DNA of 64,000 nucleotides, taken from positions 212,092 to 276,091 of the forward strand of contig JFNU01000004.1 in the NCBI GenBank assembly GCA_000634515.1, given 5' to 3'. This DNA comes from Prochlorococcus sp. scB245a_520K10 (lineage in GTDB: Bacteria > Cyanobacteriota > Cyanobacteriia > PCC-6307 > Cyanobiaceae). Under the pieces are notes generated by a model, which saw only the letters and a program-made list of their open reading frames with translations, had not been told where the DNA came from and searched no databases. The translations under genes and the position numbers were made by a program. Shown here piece by piece: positions 30,085 to 39,913 of the stretch. Every line of letters starts with the position of its first letter. Position 1 is the stretch's first letter.

Positions 30085-30330
30085 TTATAAAACCTGTACA
30101 ACTTCGCTTATTTCAGGAATCATTTCTTTTAACTTTCTTTCTATACCCATTTTTAGAGTCATAGTACTGCTTGGGCAACTACCACATGCTCCTTGAAGTC
30201 TGACTTTGACAATTGGACCATCTATTTCTGCAATCTCTACATTACCTCCATCAGATATTAAAAAAGGTCTTAGCTCGTCAAGGACTTTTTCTACATTTTC
30301 ATTTGTTAGCGAGAGTGTTTCAGTACTCAT
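30085..30330 (-). CDS. nfu: NifU-like Fe-S cluster scaffold (NFU domain)
   Basis: [52 protein letters not shown]. Confidence 0.96.
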   Translation of the reverse strand: MSTETLSLTNENVEKVLDELRPFLISDGGNVEIAEIDGPIVKVRLQGACGSCPSSTMTLKMGIERKLKEMIPEISEVVQVL

Positions 30331-30400
30331 AATTTTGAATTTACTTTATAATAAGCCTAGGAAGAAATTTGATTAATTGCAAATAAGATAATTTTCTGTT

Positions 30401-31894
30401 GTGACTTCATTTAAAAATCCTTCTAATGACAATAGCTACTTTGATGCAGTCTTAGTAGGAGCAGGGATAATGAGCAGTACTTTAGCCCTCCTAATTTCAG
30501 AAGTTTTACCAGATATAAAGTTCCTTATTATAGAAAAATTAAATGCTCCAGGAAGTGAAAGTACTGGTGCTTTTAATAATGCAGGTACAGGACATGCTGC
30601 TAATTGCGAATTAAACTATACCCCTTTAGATGAAAAAGGGAATATAAAAATAGATAAAGCCCTCTCAATAAATCGTTCTTTTGAAAGATCCATGTCTTTA
30701 TGGGCCTCATTGTATGAATCAGGGAAAATTGATATTAAAAAGTTTTTAAAATTTATTCCACATATTAGCTTTGTGTCTGGTCAGGATAATATTTCTTTTT
30801 TAGAAAAAAGATTTCAGGAAATGACTGAAAATCCTGAATTTATTGATATGGAATTTTCTACATCTTTTGAAGAAATTTCATCATGGGCTCCTCTAATAAC
30901 GAAAGATAGGAATCAATTTACTAAAATTGCTGCTACCAGAATAGGTCGAGGAACAGATATTAATTTTGAGGCTCTCACAAAAGAGTATTTGACATTAGTT
31001 TCTTTAAACAAAAATGTTGAAATTAGATACAAGACAGAATTATTAGATTTAAAGAAAATTGATAAAACGAAATGGGAACTAGAAATTAGTTCAGAAGGTA
31101 GAAAAACTTCAATTAGAACTGGCTATGTTTTTCTTGGTGCTGGTGGAAAAACAATTAATTATTTGCAAAAATCAAAAATTCCAGAAGCAAAGAGTTATGG
31201 TGGATTTCCTGTTAGTGGTAAATGGCTTATTTGCGATAAAAAAGATTTAACAGAAAAACATAACTCAAAAGTTTATGGTAAGGCTGATATTGGATCGCCA
31301 CCAATGTCTGTGCCTCATTTAGATGCCAGATGGATTGATAATAAAAAATTTCTTTTATATGGACCTTTTGCTGGATTTACAACAAAATTTTTAAAGCAAA
31401 GTTCCTACTTTGACTTATTTAGTTCAATTAAAAAGAATAATATCTTTTCGATGTTAGATGTTGGTTTCAAGAACAATGATTTAATTAATTACCTAATATC
31501 ACAATCTTTAAAGAACCATAACTCGAGAGTTGAGAATTTAAAGAATATGATGCCATCAGCTAATCCTTCTGATTGGCATTTAAAAAATGCTGGTCAAAGA
31601 GTCCAAATAATTAAAAAAACTGATGGTGGTGGCTCTTTGAAATTTGGAACGGAGATTGTGAATTCATCTGATGGATCATTATCTGCTTTGTTAGGAGCAT
31701 CACCCGGAGCAAGTACTGCGGTTTCAATTATGGTTGAGGTTCTAGAAAAATCTGTTTTATTTTTAAATGACAAGCATAATCTTCAGAAAAAAATAAATGA
31801 CTTAATTTATCCAGAACTATCGGACTCTGAGAATAATACCTACATAAAAGACATCAAAAAAAGAAATAATTCCATTTTTGGTTTCCATCCATAA
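30401..31894 (+). CDS. mqo: malate:quinone oxidoreductase
   Basis: [45 protein letters not shown]. Confidence 0.96.
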   Translation: MTSFKNPSNDNSYFDAVLVGAGIMSSTLALLISEVLPDIKFLIIEKLNAPGSESTGAFNNAGTGHAANCELNYTPLDEKGNIKIDKALSINRSFERSMSLWASLYESGKIDIKKFLKFIPHISFVSGQDNISFLEKRFQEMTENPEFIDMEFSTSFEEISSWAPLITKDRNQFTKIAATRIGRGTDINFEALTKEYLTLVSLNKNVEIRYKTELLDLKKIDKTKWELEISSEGRKTSIRTGYVFLGAGGKTINYLQKSKIPEAKSYGGFPVSGKWLICDKKDLTEKHNSKVYGKADIGSPPMSVPHLDARWIDNKKFLLYGPFAGFTTKFLKQSSYFDLFSSIKKNNIFSMLDVGFKNNDLINYLISQSLKNHNSRVENLKNMMPSANPSDWHLKNAGQRVQIIKKTDGGGSLKFGTEIVNSSDGSLSALLGASPGASTAVSIMVEVLEKSVLFLNDKHNLQKKINDLIYPELSDSENNTYIKDIKKRNNSIFGFHP

Positions 31895-31949
31895 TTCTAA
31901 TTAGCTAGTATTAATCAAGATGTAATAAGAGGAGCATTTTTCTTTCTAT

Positions 31950-33758
31950 ATGACTGATATATCGGTTTCAAAAATTAGAAATTTCTGCATAATCGCTCAT
32001 ATTGACCATGGTAAATCTACCCTTGCAGATAGGTTGCTCCAAGATACTGGTACTGTGCAGCAAAGGGATATGCAAGAACAATTTTTGGACAGTATGGATC
32101 TTGAAAGAGAAAGAGGAATTACTATCAAGTTACAGGCCGCTAGGATGAAATATAAAGCTGACGATTCTCAAGAATATGTTTTGAACTTAATAGATACCCC
32201 AGGGCATGTTGATTTCTCTTATGAGGTTAGTAGATCTCTTCAAGCTTGTGAAGGCGCTTTACTCGTTGTGGATGCAAGTCAAGGAGTAGAAGCTCAAACC
32301 TTAGCTAATGTTTATCTTGCCTTAGAAAATAATCTTGAAATAATTCCTGTTTTAAATAAAGTTGATTTACCAGGCGCTGATGCTGAAAAAATAAAACAAG
32401 AAATAGAGGAAATTATTGGACTTGATACATCTAATTCAATAAATTGTTCAGCAAAAACTGGAGTTGGTATTAAAGATATTTTGGAAGCAATCGTAAGAAG
32501 AGTTCCGCACCCTCAAGATGAAATTAAACTACCTACAAAGGCACTCATTTTTGATTCTTATTATGATCCCTACAGAGGAGTTATTGTTTACTTCAGGGTC
32601 ATATCCGGGTCTCTTAATAAGAGAGAAAAGATATTATTAATGGCGAGTAACAAAAATTATGAACTGGATGAGATAGGAATAATGGCACCTGATCAGCAAC
32701 AAGTTGATGAATTACATGCAGGAGAAGTTGGTTATTTAGCTGCTTCTATAAAATCAGTTGCTGATGCGAGAGTGGGAGATACGATTACTCTTTTAAATTC
32801 ACCTGCAAATGATCCATTGCCTGGTTATAAGACAGCAAATCCTATGGTTTTTTGTGGCTTATTCCCGACTGATGCTGATCAATTCCCAGATTTAAGAGTA
32901 TCTCTTGAAAAATTACAATTATCTGATGCAGCTTTAAAATACGAGCCTGAAACCAGTAGCGCAATGGGCTTCGGATTTAGGTGCGGATTCCTAGGACTTC
33001 TTCATATGGAGATTGTTCAAGAAAGATTAGAAAGAGAATATGACTTGGATCTAATCGTAACGGCACCATCAGTTATCTATAAGGTTAATTTAAATCAGCA
33101 GGAACATATCTTTGTTGATAATCCTTCAACAATTCCTGATCCACAACTTAGAGAATCAATAGAAGAGCCTTATGTGAAAATGGAAATTTATGCTCCCAAT
33201 GAATTTAATGGAACATTAATGGGTTTATGTCAGGAAAGGAGGGGAGTATTTATAGATATGAAATATATAACAACAGATCGAGTTACTTTAATTTATGAAA
33301 TTCCATTAGCAGAAGTAGTTACAGATTTCTTTGATCAAATGAAAAGTAGGACTCAAGGTTATGCATCAATGGAATATCACTTAATTGGCTATAGAAAGAA
33401 TGATCTGGTTAGATTAGATGTCCTAATAAATTCAGAAAGAGCAGATCCATTAACTTCTATTGTTCATAAAGATAAGGCTTATGGAATTGGCAGAAGTTTA
33501 GTTGAAAAATTAAAAGAGCTTATTCCAAAACAACAATTTAAAATACCTATTCAAGCATCAATTGGTAGCAGAATTATTGCAAGTGAAAGTATTAGTGCTT
33601 TGCGAAAAGATGTCTTATCTAAATGTTATGGAGGAGATATTTCTAGGAAAAAGAAACTTTTAAAGAAACAAGCCAAAGGTAAAAAGAGGATGAAAGCAAT
33701 GGGTAAAGTTGAAGTTCCTCAAGAAGCTTTTATGGCAGTCCTGAAATTAAATCAGTAA
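31950..33758 (+). CDS. lepA: elongation factor 4
   Basis: [50 protein letters not shown]. Confidence 0.99.
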   Translation: MTDISVSKIRNFCIIAHIDHGKSTLADRLLQDTGTVQQRDMQEQFLDSMDLERERGITIKLQAARMKYKADDSQEYVLNLIDTPGHVDFSYEVSRSLQACEGALLVVDASQGVEAQTLANVYLALENNLEIIPVLNKVDLPGADAEKIKQEIEEIIGLDTSNSINCSAKTGVGIKDILEAIVRRVPHPQDEIKLPTKALIFDSYYDPYRGVIVYFRVISGSLNKREKILLMASNKNYELDEIGIMAPDQQQVDELHAGEVGYLAASIKSVADARVGDTITLLNSPANDPLPGYKTANPMVFCGLFPTDADQFPDLRVSLEKLQLSDAALKYEPETSSAMGFGFRCGFLGLLHMEIVQERLEREYDLDLIVTAPSVIYKVNLNQQEHIFVDNPSTIPDPQLRESIEEPYVKMEIYAPNEFNGTLMGLCQERRGVFIDMKYITTDRVTLIYEIPLAEVVTDFFDQMKSRTQGYASMEYHLIGYRKNDLVRLDVLINSERADPLTSIVHKDKAYGIGRSLVEKLKELIPKQQFKIPIQASIGSRIIASESISALRKDVLSKCYGGDISRKKKLLKKQAKGKKRMKAMGKVEVPQEAFMAVLKLNQ

Positions 33759-33838
33759 TTTTTTCAAATTTAAAATCAATATCTATTTTTTTTCAAAGAA
33801 TTGGGTATATTTCAGTCATATCTGTAAATAAAAAGATT

Positions 33839-34684
33839 TTGGATATTAATTCATCTAATCGTGTCGGCGCAAATATCAGAAAAGCTGGATTTTTAATTCT
33901 ACTTTTTTATCTTCTTGTTGCTTTAATTATGAAATTTTTAGAGATTAATAATTATTTCGGTTATTCATTTTCAATGATAAGCAATGATATCTTTTCCCCT
34001 CCTTCGATCAATCATTTCTGTGGCACAGATAGATTAGGCAGAGATGTTTGCTTAAGAACTTTGCAAGGATCTTCCTTAGCTATAGAGGTTGTGTTCTTGG
34101 CTATTCTTTTTTCATTAACTTTGGGTTTGCCATTGGGATTATTAAGTGGTTATTTTGGAGGTTTTTTTGATAAATGCTTGACACTAATAATGGATACTAT
34201 TTTTTCAATACCTGTAATTTTGCTTTCAGTAGTTGTAGCTTTTGTATTAGGTAAGGGTATCCTCAACGCTGCTTTAGCATTGTGTATTGTTTACTCTCCT
34301 CAATATTTCAGATTAATTAGAAATCAGACAATCTTGGTCAAAACTGAAACTTACGTTGAGGCAGCTCAAGTTTCAGGAGCTGATGTTAAGAAAATTATTT
34401 TTAAATATATTCTCCCAAATGTAATCACTCCTTTGCCTATTCTGCTTACCTTGAATGCAGCTGATGCTGTCTTGGTATTAGGAAGTTTAGGATTTTTAGG
34501 ACTTGGTGTTCCCGCAGATGTCCCAGAGTGGGGTAGCGATCTAAATCTTGCTCTTTCAGCTTTACCTACAGGCATATGGTGGACAGCTTTATTCCCTGGT
34601 TTGGCAATGTTTTTTTTAGTTTTAGGTCTTTCTTTCATAGGTGAGGATCTCGAAGAAATTTTTGATAGTCAAAAGTCTGAATAA
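33839..34684 (+). CDS. DppC/OppC-type ABC transporter permease
   Basis: GTDRLGRDVCLR, YVEAAQVSGADVKKIIFKYILPNVITPL. Confidence 0.9.
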   Translation: MDINSSNRVGANIRKAGFLILLFYLLVALIMKFLEINNYFGYSFSMISNDIFSPPSINHFCGTDRLGRDVCLRTLQGSSLAIEVVFLAILFSLTLGLPLGLLSGYFGGFFDKCLTLIMDTIFSIPVILLSVVVAFVLGKGILNAALALCIVYSPQYFRLIRNQTILVKTETYVEAAQVSGADVKKIIFKYILPNVITPLPILLTLNAADAVLVLGSLGFLGLGVPADVPEWGSDLNLALSALPTGIWWTALFPGLAMFFLVLGLSFIGEDLEEIFDSQKSE

Positions 34685-34686
34685 AT

Positions 34687-35358
34687 TTAGTTATTTTCGA
34701 TAGCATCAAATTCTCCTTGGTCATTCAACTTTGGATATTCTTTTGCTGACTTTTTATAAATCAAAGCTAATTCTGGGTAACACCACTCAAACAACGTCTT
34801 ATGATATTCATCTATATTTAAACCTTCACCACTGGTGGGCAATATACCTTTATCTTTTCTTTGGCGAATAGCTTCAAATAATAATATAGAAGCAGCAACC
34901 GAAACATTCAAGGATTGAACCATACCTCTCATAGGTATGAAAATAGATTGATCAACCATTGATATAAGTTCATTACTTAATCCCCATTTTTCAGCTCCTA
35001 AAACAAAACATGTATTTTGACAATAATCAAAATTTCTATAATCGGCTGACTCACTATTTAGAGTTGTTCCATATAATTTAAAACCTTTATTTTTTAAATC
35101 AGATATCGCCATGATAGTGTTTTCATGATTATTTAGCTTTACCCATTTCTGACTACCTTGTGCAGTACTATTAAAAGTCTTAACGGCATTCGTTTTGCTA
35201 ATAAAATTTGCTTCGAAAACTCCTGCTGCATCGCAGGTTCTTAATATTGCTGATAAATTATGCGGTTTATTGACATCCTCAACTAAAACAGTCAAGTTTT
35301 GCATTCTGCAATCTAAAACACTTTTGATTCGCTCAAATCTTCTTGGCAATATTGACAT
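34687..35358 (-). CDS. trmH: TrmH/SpoU-family tRNA (Gm18) 2'-O-methyltransferase
   Basis: VLVEDVNKPHNLSAILRTCDAAGV, FVLGAEKWGLS, IPMRGMVQSLNVSVAASILLFE. Confidence 0.93.
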   Translation of the reverse strand: MSILPRRFERIKSVLDCRMQNLTVLVEDVNKPHNLSAILRTCDAAGVFEANFISKTNAVKTFNSTAQGSQKWVKLNNHENTIMAISDLKNKGFKLYGTTLNSESADYRNFDYCQNTCFVLGAEKWGLSNELISMVDQSIFIPMRGMVQSLNVSVAASILLFEAIRQRKDKGILPTSGEGLNIDEYHKTLFEWCYPELALIYKKSAKEYPKLNDQGEFDAIENN

Positions 35359-35454
35359 TTATAATTTTCGTACTTTTTCAAATTATATTCAAAAACTATT
35401 GATTACCTATTAAATCTCTTGGTTTATAATATTTGAGTAGTTTGAACTAAATAA

Positions 35455-35658
35455 ATGGCATACATAGAATGGGACTATACCATTATCACTAGCATGGTAG
35501 AAAAACAAGGATGGAATTTGCCTGAGCGGGAATCTGAAGAATGGAATAAATTTAAAGATGAATTAGGAGAAAAAATGAGAGGAGTTGGACTCGTTTTTGA
35601 AAAATATTGTAAATTCACTCCTGATGTAGGAGAAGGAGTTCATCTTTTAGATGAATAA
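35455..35658 (+). CDS. conserved hypothetical protein, 67 aa
   Basis: ORF track; soluble, acidic; no named domain. Confidence 0.65.
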   Translation: MAYIEWDYTIITSMVEKQGWNLPERESEEWNKFKDELGEKMRGVGLVFEKYCKFTPDVGEGVHLLDE

Positions 35659-35675
35659 TCAAAAATAGTTTTAAA

Positions 35676-35701
35676 CCATTGATGTATCCCTTAATCAATG
35701 G
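35676..35701 (+). terminator. hairpin downstream of 35455..35658, possible terminator
   Basis: CCATTGAT-GTATCCCTTA-ATCAATGG, 8-bp stem; weak T-run. Confidence 0.4.
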
Positions 35702-35835
35702 CTTATTAATAATTAAGATAATACAATTTCACTAAATTAGAACTGGCAATTATTAAGGCTTTATAAAGCTTGGAATGGAAAAAATTCTTTTTATCCCACA
35801 AAAAAGTTATTTAATTTCTATATTTGAATAAAAAT

Positions 35836-36228
35836 ATGAAAAATAGATTAACCTTTTTATTCGATGGTGGTTGTCCACTTTGTTTGAGAGAAACAAATTT
35901 CCTAAAAAAGAGAGATATCTCAAATCAAATTGCATTTATAGATATTAATAGTAAGGATTATGATCAAAGTCTTTTTAATAACATCTCATATCCAGAAGCT
36001 ATGTCAAACCTTCATGGGATTATGGAAAATGGTGAAATTATTAGGGGACTAGATGTACTGGCATATTCTTACGAATTGGTTGGGTTAGGTTGGATTTATT
36101 ATCCCTTGAAGATTAAATTATTATCCCCCATATTAAGACTGGTATACAGATATTGGGCAAAATATAGACTTCAAATTACAGGTAGATCCGATATTGAAAA
36201 ACTTTGTACTTCCCAATGTGAACAATAA
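35836..36228 (+). CDS. DUF393 (DCC family) thiol-disulfide oxidoreductase-like protein
   Basis: LTFLFDGGCPLCLRETNFLKKRD. Confidence 0.88.
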   Translation: MKNRLTFLFDGGCPLCLRETNFLKKRDISNQIAFIDINSKDYDQSLFNNISYPEAMSNLHGIMENGEIIRGLDVLAYSYELVGLGWIYYPLKIKLLSPILRLVYRYWAKYRLQITGRSDIEKLCTSQCEQ

Positions 36229-36230
36229 AT

Positions 36231-36467
36231 ATGGAAAATATAGATATAGACAGAATAATAGAAATGTGTTGGGAAGATAGAACACCTTTTGAAGCTATCG
36301 AGTATCAATTTGGTTTAAACGAGGAAGATGCGATAAAAATTATGCGTAAAAATCTTAAACCCAAATCCTTCAAAGTCTGGAGAAAAAGAGTTTCGGGAAG
36401 AAATACAAAACATATGCTGCTTAAAGATTCAACTAGATTTAAATCTACTCATAAAAGAAAATTATAA
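36231..36467 (+). CDS. TIGR03643/DUF2805 family protein
   Basis: IDRIIEMCWEDRTPFEAIEYQFGLNEEDAIKIMRKNLKPKSFKVWRKRVSGRNTKH. Confidence 0.88.
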   Translation: MENIDIDRIIEMCWEDRTPFEAIEYQFGLNEEDAIKIMRKNLKPKSFKVWRKRVSGRNTKHMLLKDSTRFKSTHKRKL

Positions 36468-36470
36468 ATT

Positions 36471-36602
36471 TTGAAAAATCTTTCTACTAAAACTTGTCCT
36501 GTTTGCAATAGGACGTTCGCGTGGCGTAAAAAATGGAAAAACTGTTGGGATGATGTTATCTACTGTTCAAAAAGATGCAGTAATAGGAAGTCGCCAAGAT
36601 GA
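36471..36602 (+). CDS. DUF2256 zinc-finger micro-protein, 43 aa (TTG start)
   Basis: Translated by eye: [49 protein letters not shown]-x(n)-YCSKRC; not in the ORF track; stop overlaps the next ATG (ATGA). Confidence 0.85.
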   Translation: MKNLSTKTCPVCNRTFAWRKKWKNCWDDVIYCSKRCSNRKSPR

Positions 36603-38089
36603 AACAAATATCAATTATTTTCCCAAATCAACTTTTTAGAGAAAGCCCAATCTTAAAAATAAATTGTGAAATTTTGATTTTGGAAGACTCATTATTTTTT
36701 GGAAATGATAAATTTCATAAATTAATTAACCATAAAAACAAGTTAGTTTTTCATAGAGCGTCTATGCTCGCTTATAAAAAATATTTAGAAATATCTGGCT
36801 TTAAAGTTTTATATATCGAAAACAAGAATAATATTTCTACAGTCGACTACTTATCAGAATTTATTAAAGATAAATATCAAAAAATAAATCTCATTGATCC
36901 TCATGATTTTTTAATAATGAAGAGGATTAATAATTTTGTTGAAAGTAATAATTTAGCTTTAAATATTTTGCCTTCTCCTATGTTTATGACCAGTGAAGAT
37001 TTAAAAGAGTTATTTGCATCAAATACAAAAAAACCTCTTATGGGGAGATTTTATGAAAATCAAAGAAAGAGCCAAAAGATATTAGTTAATGCTGATGATA
37101 CACCTGAAGGGGGTAAGTGGAGTTTTGATGAAATGAACAGAAAAAAATTACCAAAAAAAATAAATATACCTGATACACCTAAATTACAAAAAAATAAATT
37201 TGTAGTTAATGCAGAAAAGTCATTAGCCAATTTTGATATTGAGTTTATTGGTGAAAGTAATAACTTTTTATATCCAATTAATTTTGATGAGGCAGATCAA
37301 TGGTTAAATGATTTTTTTAAAAATAGATTTTTCTTATTTGGAGATTATGAGGATGCTATTTCTAGTGAAAATTCTTTTTTATGGCATAGTTTACTTTCTC
37401 CTCTTTTAAATAGCGGCTTATTAACTCCAGATCTAGTAGTAAATAAAGCATTACTTTTTGCAAAAAATAATAATGTTCCTATTAACTCTCTAGAGGGTTT
37501 TATTCGTCAAATTATTGGATGGAGAGAATTTATTTGTCTTGTCTATAAAAAGTATGGAACAAAGATGCGAAACAGTAATTTTTGGAATTTTGAAGATAAG
37601 CCAATTCCAGAATCTTTTTATCAAGGAAATACAGGAATTGAACCAGTAGACGTTGTTATAAAAAATATTATTAAATATGGTTATTGTCATCATATTGAGA
37701 GATTAATGATTATTGGTAACTTCATGCTTCTATGTAGAATTCACCCTAATCAAGTTTATAAATGGTTTATGGAAATGTTTATTGATTCCTATGATTGGGT
37801 TATGGTCCCAAATGTTTACGGAATGAGTCAGTTTAGTGATGGAGGGATTTTTTCAACAAAACCATATATATCAAGCTCTAATTATGTAAAAAAAATGTCT
37901 AATTTTAAAAGTGGCCCATGGTGTGTAATATGGGATGGCTTATTTTGGAAATTTATTAAAGATAATGAAAGCTTTTTTAGAAAGCAATATCGTCTTGCAA
38001 TGTTAACGAGAAATCTCGATAAAATGTCAGAGGAAAAATTAAATAATCACTTAAAAACCGCCGATAAATTTTTAAGAGATATTCAATAA
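36599..38089 (+). CDS. deoxyribodipyrimidine photolyase-related protein (FeS-BCP/PhrB-like)
   Basis: [76 protein letters not shown]. Confidence 0.93.
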   Translation: MKQISIIFPNQLFRESPILKINCEILILEDSLFFGNDKFHKLINHKNKLVFHRASMLAYKKYLEISGFKVLYIENKNNISTVDYLSEFIKDKYQKINLIDPHDFLIMKRINNFVESNNLALNILPSPMFMTSEDLKELFASNTKKPLMGRFYENQRKSQKILVNADDTPEGGKWSFDEMNRKKLPKKINIPDTPKLQKNKFVVNAEKSLANFDIEFIGESNNFLYPINFDEADQWLNDFFKNRFFLFGDYEDAISSENSFLWHSLLSPLLNSGLLTPDLVVNKALLFAKNNNVPINSLEGFIRQIIGWREFICLVYKKYGTKMRNSNFWNFEDKPIPESFYQGNTGIEPVDVVIKNIIKYGYCHHIERLMIIGNFMLLCRIHPNQVYKWFMEMFIDSYDWVMVPNVYGMSQFSDGGIFSTKPYISSSNYVKKMSNFKSGPWCVIWDGLFWKFIKDNESFFRKQYRLAMLTRNLDKMSEEKLNNHLKTADKFLRDIQ

Positions 38090-38194
38090 ATTAAGAGTAA
38101 TAACCTAAAGTTGTTTTTGAAAAATTAAAAGAATATTATATTATTACGAAATATTACAGGCCGATGTTAAATTAAAAAAAATATACTGATAAAA

Positions 38195-38374
38195 ATGAAT
38201 ATTGGAATTCTTTTTTTGAAAAGTAATTTGACTGGTATTATTACCTTTTCTGAATTAGATTGGATAACAATTCATCAATCTGATTTTTCAAGGTTAGAGG
38301 AATCTATAGCCATTAAGCTAGGAAGAATGCTTGATTCAGGATCTATAAATATAGGCTGCCGTTTGAATTCCTGA
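38195..38374 (+). CDS. conserved small hypothetical protein, 59 aa
   Basis: Translated by eye: MNIGILFLKSNLTGIITFSELDWITIHQSDFSRLEESIAIKLGRMLDSGSINIGCRLNS; just below the track cut-off. Confidence 0.65.
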   Translation: MNIGILFLKSNLTGIITFSELDWITIHQSDFSRLEESIAIKLGRMLDSGSINIGCRLNS

Positions 38375-38392
38375 GTAAGTTTTATTTTATTA

Positions 38393-38536
38393 ATGAAGTA
38401 TAAAGAAGAGAAAAAATTATTTTTTCGGGAAAGAATTCATTCTTTAAATATCTTCCTTTTTTTAGGATTTAATCTAACACTTATCTCTATTTTAGGTTTT
38501 ATTTGGTTCAATTCCTCAATTGAAAAAGTAGTTTAA
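38393..38536 (+). CDS. 47-aa putative membrane micro-protein
   Basis: Translated by eye: MKYKEEKKLFFRERIHSLNIFLFLGFNLTLISILGFIWFNSSIEKVV; one hydrophobic span; collinear with 38195..38374. Confidence 0.5.
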   Translation: MKYKEEKKLFFRERIHSLNIFLFLGFNLTLISILGFIWFNSSIEKVV

Positions 38537-38587
38537 ATTTTTAAATTTTTTGTATATTAAAGTTATCTTTATAAATAAATTTATATT

Positions 38588-39904
38588 TTGAGCATTGGAT
38601 ATTTACAAAGAAAAGCAGCTTGGGAAATTTTATTAAAAGTTAGTTATGGTGATTTTTCTGATTATGCTCTTGATAAGGTTTTAAAAAATTATCAATTTAA
38701 TCCTCTTGATATTGCTTTTATTACTGAATTGTCTTTTGGATGTATAAGGTATAGAAAATTTCTTGATCTTTGGGTGGATCATTTATCAAAAAAAAATCAT
38801 AAAAAGCAGCCTCCAAAATTAAGATGGCTTTTACATATAGGTTTATATCAACTATTAAAAATGGATAAAATTCCATTTCCTGCAGCTATTTCAACAACTG
38901 TAGAAGTAGCTAATAAAACAGATTTAAAGGGTTTGGCAGGAACCGTAAATGCGATATTGAGGAATGCATCTAGAAAATTAAAACATGAAATTTTTCCAAA
39001 ATTATCTTCTGATAAACAAGAAAGAATTTCATATCTTGAGTCTTTGCCATTATGGCTTGTAAATGATCTTTATAAATGGTTAGGCAATAGCAAGGGTGAA
39101 AATATAGTTAAGGCATTCAATAAAAAACCATCAATTGATTTGAGAATTAATCCATTAAAAACTGATTTAGATAAATTTTTGAAAGTACTTCATGAAAATA
39201 AAATTGATGCAGAAATTATTAAAGAATTAAATAATGGAATTACTTTAAAATCTAATCCAAGATCTATTAAAAATTTACCAGGATATAGTGATGGACTTTG
39301 GACAATTCAAGATAGATCTTCTCAGTGGATAGCACCTCTCTTAAATCCAAAAGAAGGTGAAAAGATTTTAGATGCTTGTGCGGCTCCAGGAAGTAAGTCT
39401 ACCCACTTAGCAGAATTAGCAAATGATAATGCTGAAATCCTAGCTGTAGATAGATCAGCAAAAAGATTGAAAATACTTCAATCAAATTTAGAAAGGTTAA
39501 ATTTAAAATCTGTAAATACCCTTAAGGCTGATGCAACAAATTTGATTGAATTAAATCCAAAGTTCATATCTTATTTCGATAAGATTTTGTTAGATGCTCC
39601 CTGTTCTGGGATTGGAACTCTTTCAAGAAATCCAGATTCTAGATGGTCTTTAAGTAAAGAAAAAATAAAATCCTTAACTTTATTGCAGGAAAAACTATTA
39701 GAGAACATAGTCCCTCTTTTGAAAAAAGATGGAACTTTAGTTTATTCAACTTGTACTATCTGCCCTGATGAAAATAATCTATTAATTGAACGATTTATTG
39801 AAAAAAACAAAGTTTTAAAATTGGTTAGCCAAAAGCAAATTTTACCTAGCCTAGACTATCCTGGTGATGGATTTTATTCTGCGATAATTTCTTATAAATC
39901 TTAA
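38588..39904 (+). CDS. rsmB: 16S rRNA m5C967 methyltransferase
   Basis: N-terminal NusB-like domain; LDACAAPGSKSTHLAEL, LLDAPCSGIGTLSRNPD, YSTCTICPDEN. Confidence 0.95.
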   Translation: MSIGYLQRKAAWEILLKVSYGDFSDYALDKVLKNYQFNPLDIAFITELSFGCIRYRKFLDLWVDHLSKKNHKKQPPKLRWLLHIGLYQLLKMDKIPFPAAISTTVEVANKTDLKGLAGTVNAILRNASRKLKHEIFPKLSSDKQERISYLESLPLWLVNDLYKWLGNSKGENIVKAFNKKPSIDLRINPLKTDLDKFLKVLHENKIDAEIIKELNNGITLKSNPRSIKNLPGYSDGLWTIQDRSSQWIAPLLNPKEGEKILDACAAPGSKSTHLAELANDNAEILAVDRSAKRLKILQSNLERLNLKSVNTLKADATNLIELNPKFISYFDKILLDAPCSGIGTLSRNPDSRWSLSKEKIKSLTLLQEKLLENIVPLLKKDGTLVYSTCTICPDENNLLIERFIEKNKVLKLVSQKQILPSLDYPGDGFYSAIISYKS

Positions 39905-39913
39905 AAATATAAT

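Noticed and set aside
35758-35810. GCTTTATAAAGC palindrome and A/T-rich hairpin upstream of the DUF393 gene
   Set aside because: Short AT-rich palindromes are expected by chance in this composition.
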